Below are positions 29,204 through 37,060 of a stretch of 38,974 nt of DNA, in pieces. The stretch's first letter is position 1. Every line of letters begins with the position of its first letter. Source of the stretch: Actinophytocola sp. (GTDB taxonomy: Bacteria > Actinomycetota > Actinomycetes > Mycobacteriales > Pseudonocardiaceae). Both the position numbers and the translations under genes were made by a program. Below the pieces are notes generated by a model. It was not told the origin of the DNA. It did no database searches and saw only the letters and a program-made list of their open reading frames with translations. The DNA lies in assembly GCF_009379765.1 (NCBI RefSeq), contig NZ_WHTD01000073.1, positions 1-38,974 on the forward strand, written 5' to 3'.

Positions 29204-29818
29204 TCAGGAGGAGCCCACGAAACCGCGTACCGCATCGGCCACCAGCTGGACCGCGATGGCCGCGAGAAGGAGGCCGGCGATCTTGGCCAGCAGCGTGATC
29301 CCGCTGTCCTTGATCACCCGGATCAGCGCGCCGGAGTACCGCAGGCACAGCCACAGCACCAGGTGGACCGCGACGATCGCGAGGGCCAGCGCGAGGTAGG
29401 ACCCGACCTGGCCGTCGGCCTGCCGGACGAACACGATCGTCGCCGCGATGGCGCCCGGGCCGGCCAGCAGCGGGGTGCCGAGCGGAACCATGGCGACGTT
29501 GACGTCGTCGACGGCCTGCGGCTGGTTGGCGTCCCGGCCGGTCAGCAGATCCAACGCGATGAGCAACAGCAGCAGGCCGCCCGCGCCCTGCAACGCGGGG
29601 ATACCGATGTGCAGGTAGGACAGGATCGCCTCGCCGCCGATGGCGAACAGGCTGATGACGCCCAGCGACACCAGGACGGACTGCCGGGCGGCGCGCAGCC
29701 GTGCCGGGCGCGGGCGGCGGCCGACGAGGCTGAGGAACACCGGCACGGTGCCCGGCGGGTCCATGATCACCACGAGCGTGATCGTGACCTCGGTGAACAG
29801 GCGGACATCGAAGCTCAT
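29204..29818 (-). CDS. MarC family integral membrane protein
   Basis: This 204-residue protein has about six membrane segments and the family features VIMDPPGTVPVFLSL near the start and PLLAGPGAIAATIVF in the middle. Members have no firmly established transport substrate; MarC of E. coli was once wrongly linked to multiple antibiotic resistance. ATG 29818 overlaps the stop of the PHP gene as ATGA, so the two are probably translated together. Confidence 0.9.
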   Translation of the reverse strand: MSFDVRLFTEVTITLVVIMDPPGTVPVFLSLVGRRPRPARLRAARQSVLVSLGVISLFAIGGEAILSYLHIGIPALQGAGGLLLLLIALDLLTGRDANQPQAVDDVNVAMVPLGTPLLAGPGAIAATIVFVRQADGQVGSYLALALAIVAVHLVLWLCLRYSGALIRVIKDSGITLLAKIAGLLLAAIAVQLVADAVRGFVGSS

Positions 29819-30678
29819 CGGCCGGTGACGATCTCGACGCCCGTCGCGCGGTCGGCGATGGCGTCCAGCATCTCCGGCGCGGTGGACTCCTGACCGAGGC
29901 CGATCACCTTGTTGGTGCCGTGGTAGTCGCTCGAGCCGGTCATGACCAGGTCGAGGTCGGCGGCCAGCCCGCGCAGCTCGGCGCGGGCATCCTCGTCGTG
30001 GTCGGGGTGGTCGACCTCCACTCCGTGCAGACCCACCCCGGCCAGCTCCTTGACGACCTCCGCGGTGACCGTGGGCCCGCGGTGACGGGCGAACGCGTGC
30101 GCGAGCACGGTGACCCCACCCGCCGCGCCGATCATCTCGATCGAGTCCTCCACCGGGGTGCGCGAGCTCGGGACGTAGTAGCGGCCGCGGTCGTTGAGGT
30201 AGCGCGAGAACGCCTCGTCGACCGACGCCACGACCCCCGCCCGGACGAGCGCCATCGCGAGGTGCGGGCGACCGGCCGTCGAGCCCTCGGGCAGGTCGTC
30301 GAGCAGCGCGCCGGCGTCGATCGGCAGCCCGTCCGCGGTCATCTTCGCCGCGATCCTGGCCAGCCGGACCCTGCGGTCGGCCCGGGTACGCGCGTGCTCG
30401 GCCACCACTGCGTCGGCTTCCGGGTCGAACAGGTAGCCGAGCAGGTGGACGGTGCAGTGGCCGCCGCGGCCGTCCGAGCTGACGCAGGACAGCTCGGCGC
30501 CGCGGACCAGCCGCAGCCCCGGTGGCAGCGCGGCGACCGCCGCGGCCCACCCGGAGGTGGTGTCGTGGTCGGTGATCGCCAGCGCGGCCAAGCCGGCCGC
30601 GGCCGCGTTGGCGACCAGCTCAGCCGGGGTGTCGGTGCCGTCGGACGCGGTCGAGTGGGTGTGCAGATCGATCCTCAC
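29815..30678 (-). CDS. PHP-domain metal-dependent phosphoesterase
   Basis: This 287-residue protein starts at GTG 30678 and opens with MRIDLHTHSTASDG, giving His6 and His8. ITDHDTT, RGAELSC, TVLAHAF and SSDYHG follow in the usual PHP order and supply the trinuclear metal ligands. Related proteins hydrolyse nucleoside 3',5'-bisphosphates or oligonucleotide ends; the substrate here is unknown. It leads the pair with marC. Confidence 0.9.
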   Translation of the reverse strand: MRIDLHTHSTASDGTDTPAELVANAAAAGLAALAITDHDTTSGWAAAVAALPPGLRLVRGAELSCVSSDGRGGHCTVHLLGYLFDPEADAVVAEHARTRADRRVRLARIAAKMTADGLPIDAGALLDDLPEGSTAGRPHLAMALVRAGVVASVDEAFSRYLNDRGRYYVPSSRTPVEDSIEMIGAAGGVTVLAHAFARHRGPTVTAEVVKELAGVGLHGVEVDHPDHDEDARAELRGLAADLDLVMTGSSDYHGTNKVIGLGQESTAPEMLDAIADRATGVEIVTGR

Positions 30679-30716
30679 GCCAGCTATTCAACGTGAGGCC
30701 TCGGACAACGGCCCGG

Positions 30717-31277
30717 TCAGCCCACCATTGGCTTGCGGCGGGCCAGCCGCTGCGCCTTGATCATCGAGAACCTGGCCGCCTGCTCCTCCTTGTTGCCGAA
30801 GACCAGCTCGGAGATGGCGTCGTAGACCTGCTCGGCCTTGGGCAGGTAGTCGATGTTGTTCAGCGCCTGGATCTGACCGGCCGACTCGACGACCATCGTG
30901 CCGTAGCCGAGCAGGCGGCCGGCCAGCGTGCGCTTGTAGGTGAGGTCGGTGACCTTGGTGATCGGCATCATCAGGACCTTCGTCGTGATGATGCCGGTGG
31001 TCATCATGACCCGCTTGTCCGTGACCACGATCCGCTCGACCCACCAGGACAGCACCAGGTAGGTGAAGCGCAGGACCACGAACAGGGCCGCGTACCAGAG
31101 GATGTTCTGCACCAGCCACAGCGACGGCGGCAGCAGGTAGGAGATCATCACCGCGACGGCCAGCAGCGCGATCGCCTCGAAGATGTCCCAGGCCAGGCAC
31201 GCCCAGTGCAGGCGCACCCGGATGACCCGGCGCTCGGAGTCCAGCAGGTACTCGTCGGAGTCGCGTGGCGCGAACAT
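30717..31277 (-). CDS. Membrane protein with bacterial PH domain (DUF304/YdbS-like)
   Basis: This 186-residue protein starts at ATG 31277. Two close membrane segments lie at about 32-50 and 54-78. The bacterial PH-like domain follows, containing ERIVVTDKRVMMTTGIITTKVLMMPITKVTDLTY. The pattern after the membrane hairpin is typical of the YdbS/YdbT group. The C-terminus is basic (AQRLARRKPM). The family's function is not well established. Confidence 0.82.
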   Translation of the reverse strand: MFAPRDSDEYLLDSERRVIRVRLHWACLAWDIFEAIALLAVAVMISYLLPPSLWLVQNILWYAALFVVLRFTYLVLSWWVERIVVTDKRVMMTTGIITTKVLMMPITKVTDLTYKRTLAGRLLGYGTMVVESAGQIQALNNIDYLPKAEQVYDAISELVFGNKEEQAARFSMIKAQRLARRKPMVG

Positions 31278-31295
31278 GGTTCGACGGTACCCGGA

Positions 31296-31460
31296 TCAGG
31301 TCTGGAAAACCGAGCGTACGAACGTAATCACCGCTTCGGCGGCATCCTTCAGCGTGTTGAGGATGGACGTCACGAGCGCCGCGGACTGGACCGGTTGGGT
31401 CACGAGAAAGAACACAACCAACGCCGCGCCGGAAATTATCAGAACCTTCTTGACATTCAC
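31296..31460 (-). CDS. Conserved small membrane peptide (54 aa)
   Basis: The frame runs from GTG 31460 to TGA 31296. It begins VNVKKVLIISGAALVVFF, continues to VTQPVQSA, and ends in AEAVITFVRSVFQT. GGAG lies about nine bases upstream. One membrane segment is followed by an amphipathic helix. I recall similar short proteins in related actinobacteria but not a family name. It sits between the PH-domain gene, 18 bp downstream on the same strand, and the divergent Nudix gene. Confidence 0.7.
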   Translation of the reverse strand: MNVKKVLIISGAALVVFFLVTQPVQSAALVTSILNTLKDAAEAVITFVRSVFQT

Positions 31461-31615
31461 CGCGAGCTACTCCGTGTCCTACGTGATCCGTGATCGTCGG
31501 TTGGCTGACAAGCCCTGAAACACTTGTACCGCACCGGGCGCTCGAAGGGGAGAGTAGTCCCGCTCTTGGGGCAGCCCCGCCGTGTGGTACAGCATTTCGG
31601 CTACGCTGCGTGTTC

Positions 31616-32041
31616 GTGACGGCTGTTGATATTCCGATGATCAGGTGTGTCGGTGCCATCGTGCATGACGCTGCGGGACTGCTTTTGCTGATCAAGCGCG
31701 GTTCCGAGCCCGGCCGGGGTCGTTGGTCGCTTCCCGGCGGTCGCGTGGAGCCAGGCGAAACGGACTCCGAGGCCGTTGTTCGGGAGCTCCAGGAGGAGAC
31801 CGGACTCGACGTCAGGCCCGGCGAGCTGATCGGTTCGGTCCGCAGGCCGGCCCCCTCGGGGGTCTTCGAGATCTTCGACTACGCCTGCGTGGTGGTCGGC
31901 GGCTCGCTGCGGGCCGGGGACGACGCGGCGGACGCCGACTGGGTGAACTTGACCGACTTCGACACGATGGAGCGACACGGCGAGCTCGTCGACGAGCTGG
32001 CGACGACGCTTCGCGAGTGGCGGGCGGTACCGCGACACTAG
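31616..32041 (+). CDS. Nudix hydrolase
   Basis: This 141-residue protein starts at GTG 31616. The complete Nudix box is at about residues 41-63: GGRVEPG, E at 48, then REL and EETGL. It would hydrolyse a nucleoside diphosphate derivative; the substrate cannot be read from sequence. A TACGCT -10-like box at 31601-31606 lies nine bases before the GTG, and no ribosome site is visible, so the transcript may be leaderless. The stop TAG (32039-32041) lies in the left CTAG end of a palindromic element, so the last residues, RAVPRH, may be altered by its insertion. Confidence 0.9.
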   Translation: MTAVDIPMIRCVGAIVHDAAGLLLLIKRGSEPGRGRWSLPGGRVEPGETDSEAVVRELQEETGLDVRPGELIGSVRRPAPSGVFEIFDYACVVVGGSLRAGDDAADADWVNLTDFDTMERHGELVDELATTLREWRAVPRH

Positions 32042-32202
32042 TGTCGCGTGACCCTGAAACCTTTACGCCGCTGCGGCCAACGCGGCCCTGGCCGCGTTGG
32101 AGAAAAGCCCAAGTACATCCAGTACGAGCGGCTTTCCTCCGCCTAGCCAGGAGCCACGTTGATCCACAGCGGACGCAAAGGAACAGGATCACGCGACACT
32201 AG
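32038..32202. repeat. Palindromic MITE-like element between convergent genes (copy 2)
   Basis: Both ends read CTAGTGTCGCGTGA toward the interior, with imperfect inverted similarity for about 35 bp. Inside are an 11-bp hairpin (CCAACGCGGCC / GGCCGCGTTGG, about 32092-32115) and a weaker stem with AAAGCC/GGCTTT arms around a GTAC...GTAC core. The terminal CTAG gives the TAG stop of the Nudix gene on one side and of the DUF2332 gene on the other. The left junction is part of a 16-bp palindrome (32032-32047). No transposase is present. Confidence 0.75.
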
Positions 32203-33314
32203 ACGATCCATTCCATGCGTTCGCCGTGCGGCGCGGTCTTGGCCAGGGCGCTCGCCACGGGGCTGCCGTCGGCCCAGCGGACCAGGCCCAGGGTGCCGAA
32301 GGGCGCCTCGCCCTCGCCCGGCCGGAGGTCGTCGCGGTTCGGCAGCAGCGGCTCCAGGGACGCCCGGTAACCCTCCTGGCTCACCCACCACAGCGGCCGG
32401 CTCGCCGCCACGGCGTCCAGTGCCGCGAGGAACGCCGCCCGGCGCTCGGTGTCGAACAGCCACAGCACGCTGCACGTCAGCACCACCAGCGGCACCTCGA
32501 CCGGGATCCTGGCGGCGACCGCGCCCAGGTCCTCGACGGCGTCGCCGGCCACCAGCTCCGGCGGGAGCTTGCGCTGGGCCGCGGCGGCCGCCCCGAAGAG
32601 CCGCAGGCGCTCCGGCTGGTCCGGCCAGATGCACGCCTCCAGCCAGGCGTACTGCTCCTCGTCGGTCAGGTCGACCGGGTTCGGGTCCAGGCCGATCTTC
32701 GCCGCGGTGGCGATCTTCTTCGGGATCGACGGCAGGGTCGCGCCGGGCGCCAGCGCCAGCGCGCAGTGCAGGCCCACGGTCGACCGGGCGGGCCCGGCGG
32801 CGAGCTGACCGGCCTGCTGGGTCTGGTAGCGGTAGGCGTAGGTGTCCATGCCCAGCAGCAGGCCCGCCGAGGTCCCGACCTCCAGCAGGCCGACCGGCTT
32901 GCCCGCCTGCTTCGCGGCGATCGCCACCGCCGGGTACAGCAGCGCGGCCCGACGGACCTCGTTGGTCTGGGTGATCCGCGTCGCGACCAGGTCGCGGACG
33001 CGGTCGGCGCGGTCGAGCACGAACGTCCGGAACAACGGCCAGGTCCCGCCGTCCGGGCCGTAGCTGCCGCCGAGCGACGGGTAGTAGTTGGTCAGCTCGT
33101 GGAACGGCTCGGCCTGCAGCACCCGGTGCACCGCGGCGAACAGCAGCGTCGGGGACGCCGACGGCATCTCGGTCGCGGTGAGCAGGCCGGCGATCTCGTC
33201 GTCGTCGGCCGCGTTCCCGGCCAGGTGGCTGTAGAGCGGGGACGTCGCCACCGTCTCCAGGTCGGCGAACCGCCGCAGGCGTCGGCGGATCTCCTCCAGC
33301 GTGGCGGGGGTCAC
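32199..33314 (-). CDS. DUF2332 domain protein
   Basis: This 371-residue protein starts at GTG 33314, overlapping the MaoC stop as GTGA. Features are FADLETVATSPLYSHLA at the N-terminus, a glycine-rich segment VGLLEVGTSAGLLLGMDTYAYRY that resembles a Rossmann methyltransferase motif I, and VVLTCSVLWLF later. A nucleotide- or SAM-binding fold is possible, but the family has no assigned function. Its stop codon TAG is provided by the palindromic element, and the C-terminus is HGERMEWIV. Confidence 0.75.
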   Translation of the reverse strand: MTPATLEEIRRRLRRFADLETVATSPLYSHLAGNAADDDEIAGLLTATEMPSASPTLLFAAVHRVLQAEPFHELTNYYPSLGGSYGPDGGTWPLFRTFVLDRADRVRDLVATRITQTNEVRRAALLYPAVAIAAKQAGKPVGLLEVGTSAGLLLGMDTYAYRYQTQQAGQLAAGPARSTVGLHCALALAPGATLPSIPKKIATAAKIGLDPNPVDLTDEEQYAWLEACIWPDQPERLRLFGAAAAAQRKLPPELVAGDAVEDLGAVAARIPVEVPLVVLTCSVLWLFDTERRAAFLAALDAVAASRPLWWVSQEGYRASLEPLLPNRDDLRPGEGEAPFGTLGLVRWADGSPVASALAKTAPHGERMEWIV

Positions 33315-33826
33315 GTCGCCCAGTCTGCCGCAGGGTCCGGGCGGCCGGGCTGCTCGCCTCCCCGAGTCTCGCCGTAGGACCGCTTGGGCACCATCACCTT
33401 GCGGCGGAAGACGCAGACCACGGTGCCGTCCTGCTTGTAGCCGCGGGTCTCGACGTACACGACGCCCCGGTCGTCCTTGGACCTCGACGGCGTCTTGTCC
33501 AGCACCTCGGTCTCGCCGTAGATCGTGTCGCCGTGGAAGGTCGGCTTCACGTGCCGCAGCGACTCGACCTCCAGGTTGGCTATCGCCTTGCCGGAGACGT
33601 CGGGCACGGACATGCCGAGAAGCAGCGAGTAGATGTAGTTGCCCACCACGACGTTCTTGCCGAAGTCGGTGGTGTTCTCGGCGTAGTTGGCGTCCATGTG
33701 CAGCGGGTGATGGTTCATCGTGAGCAGGCAGAACAGGTGGTCGTCGTACTCGGTGACGGTCTTGCCCGGCCAGTGCTTGTAGACCGCGCCGACCTCGAAC
33801 TCCTCGTAGTAGCGACCGAACTGCAC
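33311..33826 (-). CDS. MaoC-family (R)-hydratase/dehydratase
   Basis: This 171-residue hot-dog-fold protein starts at GTG 33826 behind GGAGGG. The hydratase motif is CLLTMNHHPLHMDANYA, with the conserved His-Pro-Leu-His pattern. FHGDTIYGETEVLDKTPSRSKDDRGVVYVETRGYKQDG matches enzymes close to beta-methylmalyl-CoA or mesaconyl-CoA dehydratases. It probably acts on a branched or short acyl-CoA. It is translationally coupled to the DUF2332 gene and divergent from corA. Confidence 0.85.
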   Translation of the reverse strand: MQFGRYYEEFEVGAVYKHWPGKTVTEYDDHLFCLLTMNHHPLHMDANYAENTTDFGKNVVVGNYIYSLLLGMSVPDVSGKAIANLEVESLRHVKPTFHGDTIYGETEVLDKTPSRSKDDRGVVYVETRGYKQDGTVVCVFRRKVMVPKRSYGETRGGEQPGRPDPAADWAT

Positions 33827-33935
33827 CCGTTGCCCTCCGTACTCGCCGGCGACCGTCCGAACTCAGGGCAGTCTGCCAGGTGGAGTAAGGTCGACAACTG
33901 GTGTGTGAGTGACCCCGCACCCTGTGACCCGAGGA

Positions 33936-34006
33936 GGTGAGGATGCGTGAGCGACCCGCATAACCATGACGGCGCAACTGGTTGCAGTAAGACCCGCGTC
34001 CTCGCC
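33936..34006 (+). ncRNA. Structured leader RNA of corA
   Basis: GGTGAGGATGCG (33936-33947) can pair with CGCGTCCTCGCC (33995-34006) in a 12-bp stem with two G-U pairs. The enclosed part has a GCAA-CUGG-TTGC hairpin (33974-33985). The stem covers the start codon of the first upstream ORF and part of its ribosome site. This layout suggests cis-regulation of the Mg/Co transporter gene downstream. I cannot match it to a known riboswitch class. Confidence 0.4.
33943..33963 (+). CDS. Leader ORF 1 upstream of corA (MRERPA)
   Basis: ATG 33943 has a strong GGAGG five bases upstream and encodes six residues, MRERPA, before TAA. It lies within the proposed leader stem. Its stop is two bases before the ATG of the next leader ORF, which points to coupled reinitiation. 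The peptide itself is probably not the product of interest. Confidence 0.45.
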   Translation: MRERPA

Positions 34007-34091
34007 GGCAAGGTCAGCTGAGGCAGGCCCCACGGTTCCGGCCGGACGCTCCGGCGCCGGAGATCTCTGGCGCGTCGTTGACCCGACGTAG
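33966..34091 (+). CDS. Leader ORF 2 upstream of corA (41 aa)
   Basis: ATG 33966 starts two bases after leader ORF 1 and has no ribosome site of its own. The 41-residue peptide begins MTAQLVAVRPASSPARSAE and ends DLWRVVDPT, and is rich in Pro, Ala, Ser and Arg. Third-position GC is clearly lower than in neighbouring genes, so selection may act on RNA or codon identity. It stops 19 bases before the corA ATG; the corA ribosome site lies in that gap. Proline-rich leader peptides control Mg transport genes in enterobacteria; a similar role here is inference. Confidence 0.45.
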   Translation: MTAQLVAVRPASSPARSAEAGPTVPAGRSGAGDLWRVVDPT

Positions 34092-34110
34092 CACGCTGGA
34101 GGACCGACCC

Positions 34111-35190
34111 ATGCCTGCCATCCCCTCGCTCGGCGGCCTGAGAGGGCGCAACAGCCGCCGGCCGGTCGCCCAGGCCACCACCCCCGAGCAGACCGCGCAC
34201 GTCATCGACTGCGCGGTCTACGTCGACGGCAAGCGGTTGCCCGGCCGCTTCTCGCACGCGGACGCGGTGGCCGAGGTACGCAAGCGGCGGGACGGGTTCG
34301 TGTGGATCGGCCTCTTCGAGCCGGACGACGAGCAGATCCAGGGTGTCGCGGACACGTTCGGTCTGCACGAGCTGGCCGTCGAGGACGCGGTCACCGCGCA
34401 CCAGCGGCCCAAGCTGGACCGGTACGACGAGACCTTGTTCATGGTCCTCAAGACGGTCCGCTACATCGACCACGATTCGCCCACCACGGCCAACGAGATC
34501 GTCGAGACCGGCGAGATCATGGCGTTCCTCGGCAAGAACTTCATCGTCACCGTCCGGCACGGCAGCCATTCCGGCCTCGCGAAGCTGCGCGAGGAGATGG
34601 AGTCCGAGCCGGAGCGGCTGCGGGTCGGGCCCGCCGCGGTGCTGCACGGCATCGCCGACCGGGTCGTGGACTCCTACCTCGCGGTCAGCGAGTCCTTCGA
34701 GAACGACATCGATGTCATCGAGGCCAGCGTGTTCGCGCCGCGGAGCCCCATCGGCGCCGAGCAGATGTACCTGATGAAGCGGGAGATCCTCGAGCTGCGC
34801 CGGGCCGTCATGCCGCTCGCCGTGCCGCTGCGCAGGCTCACCGAGGGCTACACGCCGCTCGTGCCCGAGCAGGTCCGCTCCTACTTCCGCGACGTCGACG
34901 ACCACCTCACCACGGTCTCCGAGCGGGTGGCGAGCTTCGACGAGCTGCTCACCACGCTGGTGGACGCGACGCTCGCGAAGATCTCGCTGCAGCAGAACAG
35001 CGACATGCGCAAGATCACCGCGTGGGCGGCGATCATCGCGGTGCCCACGATGGTGGTCGGCGTCGAAGGCATGAACTTCGACTACATGCCGGAGCTGCGC
35101 TGGCGCTTCGGCTACCCGATGGTGATCCTCGTGATCCTCGGGTGCTGTCTGATCCTGTACCGAATATTCCGCCGGAACCGATGGCTGTAG
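34111..35190 (+). CDS. corA: CorA-type magnesium/cobalt transporter
   Basis: This 359-residue protein starts at ATG 34111 behind GGAGG. A large acidic cytoplasmic domain is followed by two C-terminal membrane helices. The pore motif GMN is at 320-322, and its loop MPELRWRFGYP connects to the last helix, ending in RIFRRNRWL. It forms a pentameric channel for Mg2+ (possibly Co2+ or Ni2+). A 280-bp divergent region with a structured leader precedes it. A 44-residue membrane peptide gene follows after 55 bp and may be cotranscribed. Confidence 0.95.
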   Translation: MPAIPSLGGLRGRNSRRPVAQATTPEQTAHVIDCAVYVDGKRLPGRFSHADAVAEVRKRRDGFVWIGLFEPDDEQIQGVADTFGLHELAVEDAVTAHQRPKLDRYDETLFMVLKTVRYIDHDSPTTANEIVETGEIMAFLGKNFIVTVRHGSHSGLAKLREEMESEPERLRVGPAAVLHGIADRVVDSYLAVSESFENDIDVIEASVFAPRSPIGAEQMYLMKREILELRRAVMPLAVPLRRLTEGYTPLVPEQVRSYFRDVDDHLTTVSERVASFDELLTTLVDATLAKISLQQNSDMRKITAWAAIIAVPTMVVGVEGMNFDYMPELRWRFGYPMVILVILGCCLILYRIFRRNRWL

Positions 35191-35245
35191 CTGGAGCGCG
35201 CCATCCCAGCTTGGTAACCCGCCCATACCCTGAGGGAGGTTCCCC

Positions 35246-35380
35246 GTGCCCCGGCTACTCACCAACCCCCGCTTCTGGATACTCGCCTTCGTGCTCACGT
35301 GGCTCGTCGTGATCACCGTGCTGATCGCACTGGGACCGAACGTGGTCCCGGACGGCGCCGGCACCGGCGCACCCCACTAG
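35246..35380 (+). CDS. Small membrane peptide (44 aa) downstream of corA
   Basis: GTG 35246 has GGGAGG six bases upstream, and the frame ends at TAG 35378-35380. The peptide begins VPRLLTNPRFWILAFVL, has one membrane helix of about 20 residues, and ends in a Gly/Pro tail, GAGTGAPH. It lies in the same direction as corA. I do not recognise the family; a partner of CorA is a possibility only from position. Confidence 0.6.
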   Translation: MPRLLTNPRFWILAFVLTWLVVITVLIALGPNVVPDGAGTGAPH

Positions 35381-35390
35381 AGATCACCCT

Positions 35391-35444
35391 GCCCGCGAGT
35401 CCAACACTCAGGACCCGCGAGTCCAACATTCAGGACCGGGCAGG
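35391..35444 (-). repeat. Third locus of the 22-bp repeat, inverted
   Basis: About two units occur in reverse orientation (GCGAGTCC core at 35395-35402 and 35417-35424). They are flanked by short inverted ends (CTGCCC / GGGCAG). The array lies between the small gene downstream of corA and the convergent WXG-type gene, as the array at 4224-4370 lies between convergent genes. Confidence 0.85.
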
Positions 35445-35472
35445 CGCCCGTGGCGGGTGGCGTCGCGGCGGC

Positions 35473-36645
35473 TCAGTCGTCGTCGCCGATGACCGGGCTC
35501 GAGGCCTTCTCCGGCTGGCCGAAGATGTCCTCGGGGTCGCCCACCACGTGGGTCCGCGACTTGTGGTCGCCGCTGCCCTGCTGGCCCATGCCGCCCATCA
35601 TGCCCATCGGCATCATTCCCGAGCCCATGCCGCGCGCGGCCCCCGAGCCGGTCCCGGAGGACGAGACTGCCGCCGCGGCGGCCGTCCCCTCCGGCTTCGG
35701 GACCGGGGCCTGCTCGGTGGCGACCGTGTAGCCGCCGGGGCTCATGCTCGTCCCACCGGCACCGGCACCCACGCCGCCACCACCGCCGCCCACACCGGCG
35801 CCGCCGCCACCGCCGCCCGCGCCGAGCTCGGCCGCCTCGGTCTTGTCGTCGGTCCCGTCCACGGCAGGCGGCTTCGGCGTCTCGGGGACCTTCGGCTGCT
35901 CGAACGCCCAGTTCTGCTCCGGGAACGGGTGCGCCATGGTGATCTTCTGGAACTCCTGCGACCCGTCGATCCCCTCGCACAGCTCCACGAACGCCTCGAG
36001 CACCTGGCGGACCGACTCGAACAGCTCCTTCGTCGGGCGCCGCATCAGGTCCAGGTACTGCCGGGTCCGGTCGTCGCCCTGCACCGGCATGACCATTGCC
36101 TCGGACGCCGTCTCCGCGGTCTCGCCGAGCACCCCGGCGAGCTGCTGCACGATCTCCCGGATGCCCTCGGCGGTGATGTCGAGCGCGTCGGCGATGCCGA
36201 GCATGGCGTCGGACAGGTCCTGGCCGGCGAGCCCGACCTTCTGCATGTATGCGATGAACGAGTCCGCCGCCTCGCCGTCCCACGCCGCGTCGAGCTTGCC
36301 GAGCGGCGTGTTCAGCGCCTCGGTGACCTCGTCGGCCGCGTCGCCGACCAGGCGCCAGCGGTCGGCCTCTGCCGACAGGTCGCTCCACCGGCCGACGACC
36401 GGCGCGAAGTACTCCTCCACGGGATCCGACACCCCGAGGTCGTGCGCCAGCCTCGACAGGTAGTCCAGATGCCCGGCGAAGTCGTTCGCGATGTCGTTGC
36501 CGTCCTGGCCACCAGGGCTCCCCTGACCGTCCTGGTTGCCAGCCGGCGCGACCGCCGGCCGCGGCTGCGGCACCCGCTCCGCGGTGACCTCCGCAGAGTC
36601 CTCCGCACCGACCGGAACCGGCTCGTTCTCCTGCGTCGCGACCAC
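35473..36645 (-). CDS. Large WXG-type protein of the ESX locus
   Basis: This 390-residue protein starts at GTG 36645, eleven bases after the EspC-like gene. Residues about 55-215 form a helical ESX-like region with the WxG turn in LDAAWDGEAADSF near residue 122. A low-complexity Gly/Ala stretch follows at about 275-310, then a methionine/glycine-rich part (GMGSGMMPMGMMGGMG), and a conserved-looking tail, HVVGDPEDIFGQPEKASSPVIGDDD. It is probably a substrate or structural partner of the type VII system; no enzymatic domain is seen. Confidence 0.75.
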   Translation of the reverse strand: MVATQENEPVPVGAEDSAEVTAERVPQPRPAVAPAGNQDGQGSPGGQDGNDIANDFAGHLDYLSRLAHDLGVSDPVEEYFAPVVGRWSDLSAEADRWRLVGDAADEVTEALNTPLGKLDAAWDGEAADSFIAYMQKVGLAGQDLSDAMLGIADALDITAEGIREIVQQLAGVLGETAETASEAMVMPVQGDDRTRQYLDLMRRPTKELFESVRQVLEAFVELCEGIDGSQEFQKITMAHPFPEQNWAFEQPKVPETPKPPAVDGTDDKTEAAELGAGGGGGGAGVGGGGGGVGAGAGGTSMSPGGYTVATEQAPVPKPEGTAAAAAVSSSGTGSGAARGMGSGMMPMGMMGGMGQQGSGDHKSRTHVVGDPEDIFGQPEKASSPVIGDDD

Positions 36646-36655
36646 GTCGACCCCC

Positions 36656-36973
36656 TCAGCCTCGGCCCGGCTCGCGGCGCATGGCCGACGCGCTCGTCTC
36701 GTCGGTGTCCACGTACATCGCGGAGACCTGCCCCAGGCCGGTCGACGCGGACGTCAACGCCTCCACCGCGCGGGTCAGCTGGTCACGCAGCTGCCCGGCG
36801 GCGCGCGAGTAGGCCTGCGTGGTGCGCACGGTACGACCGAGCTGGCCGAACGACTCGTCGGTCAGCGGGTCGGTGGCCATCGTCTGCACGCCCTCACCGA
36901 GCGCCTCGGCGCTCTTCGCGGTGAGCTCGGCGTAGCCGCCGACCCATTCGGCGTCGAACTTGATCCCGGTCAC
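36656..36973 (-). CDS. EspC-like ESX secretion-associated protein
   Basis: This 105-residue helical protein starts at GTG 36973. It begins VTGIKFDAEWVGGYAELTAKSAEAL and carries SAMYVDTDE near the C-terminus. That contains a YxxxD signal of the type used for type VII secretion. Length and layout fit the EspC (DUF2580) group. It lies between eccB and the WXG-type gene on the same strand and is likely an exported partner of the latter. Confidence 0.75.
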   Translation of the reverse strand: MTGIKFDAEWVGGYAELTAKSAEALGEGVQTMATDPLTDESFGQLGRTVRTTQAYSRAAGQLRDQLTRAVEALTSASTGLGQVSAMYVDTDETSASAMRREPGRG

Positions 36974-37060
36974 GGGCGCACCCTCTCGGCTGACGGCGGA
37001 GACGTCGGTGGTCCGACGATAGGACAACCGGGCGGGTTCCCGTACCGCCGGAAGTCGGGC

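Noticed and set aside
33900..34110. M-box magnesium riboswitch before corA
   Set aside because: A GGTGAGG segment resembles the M-box start, but the other conserved core elements and the overall layout could not be found.
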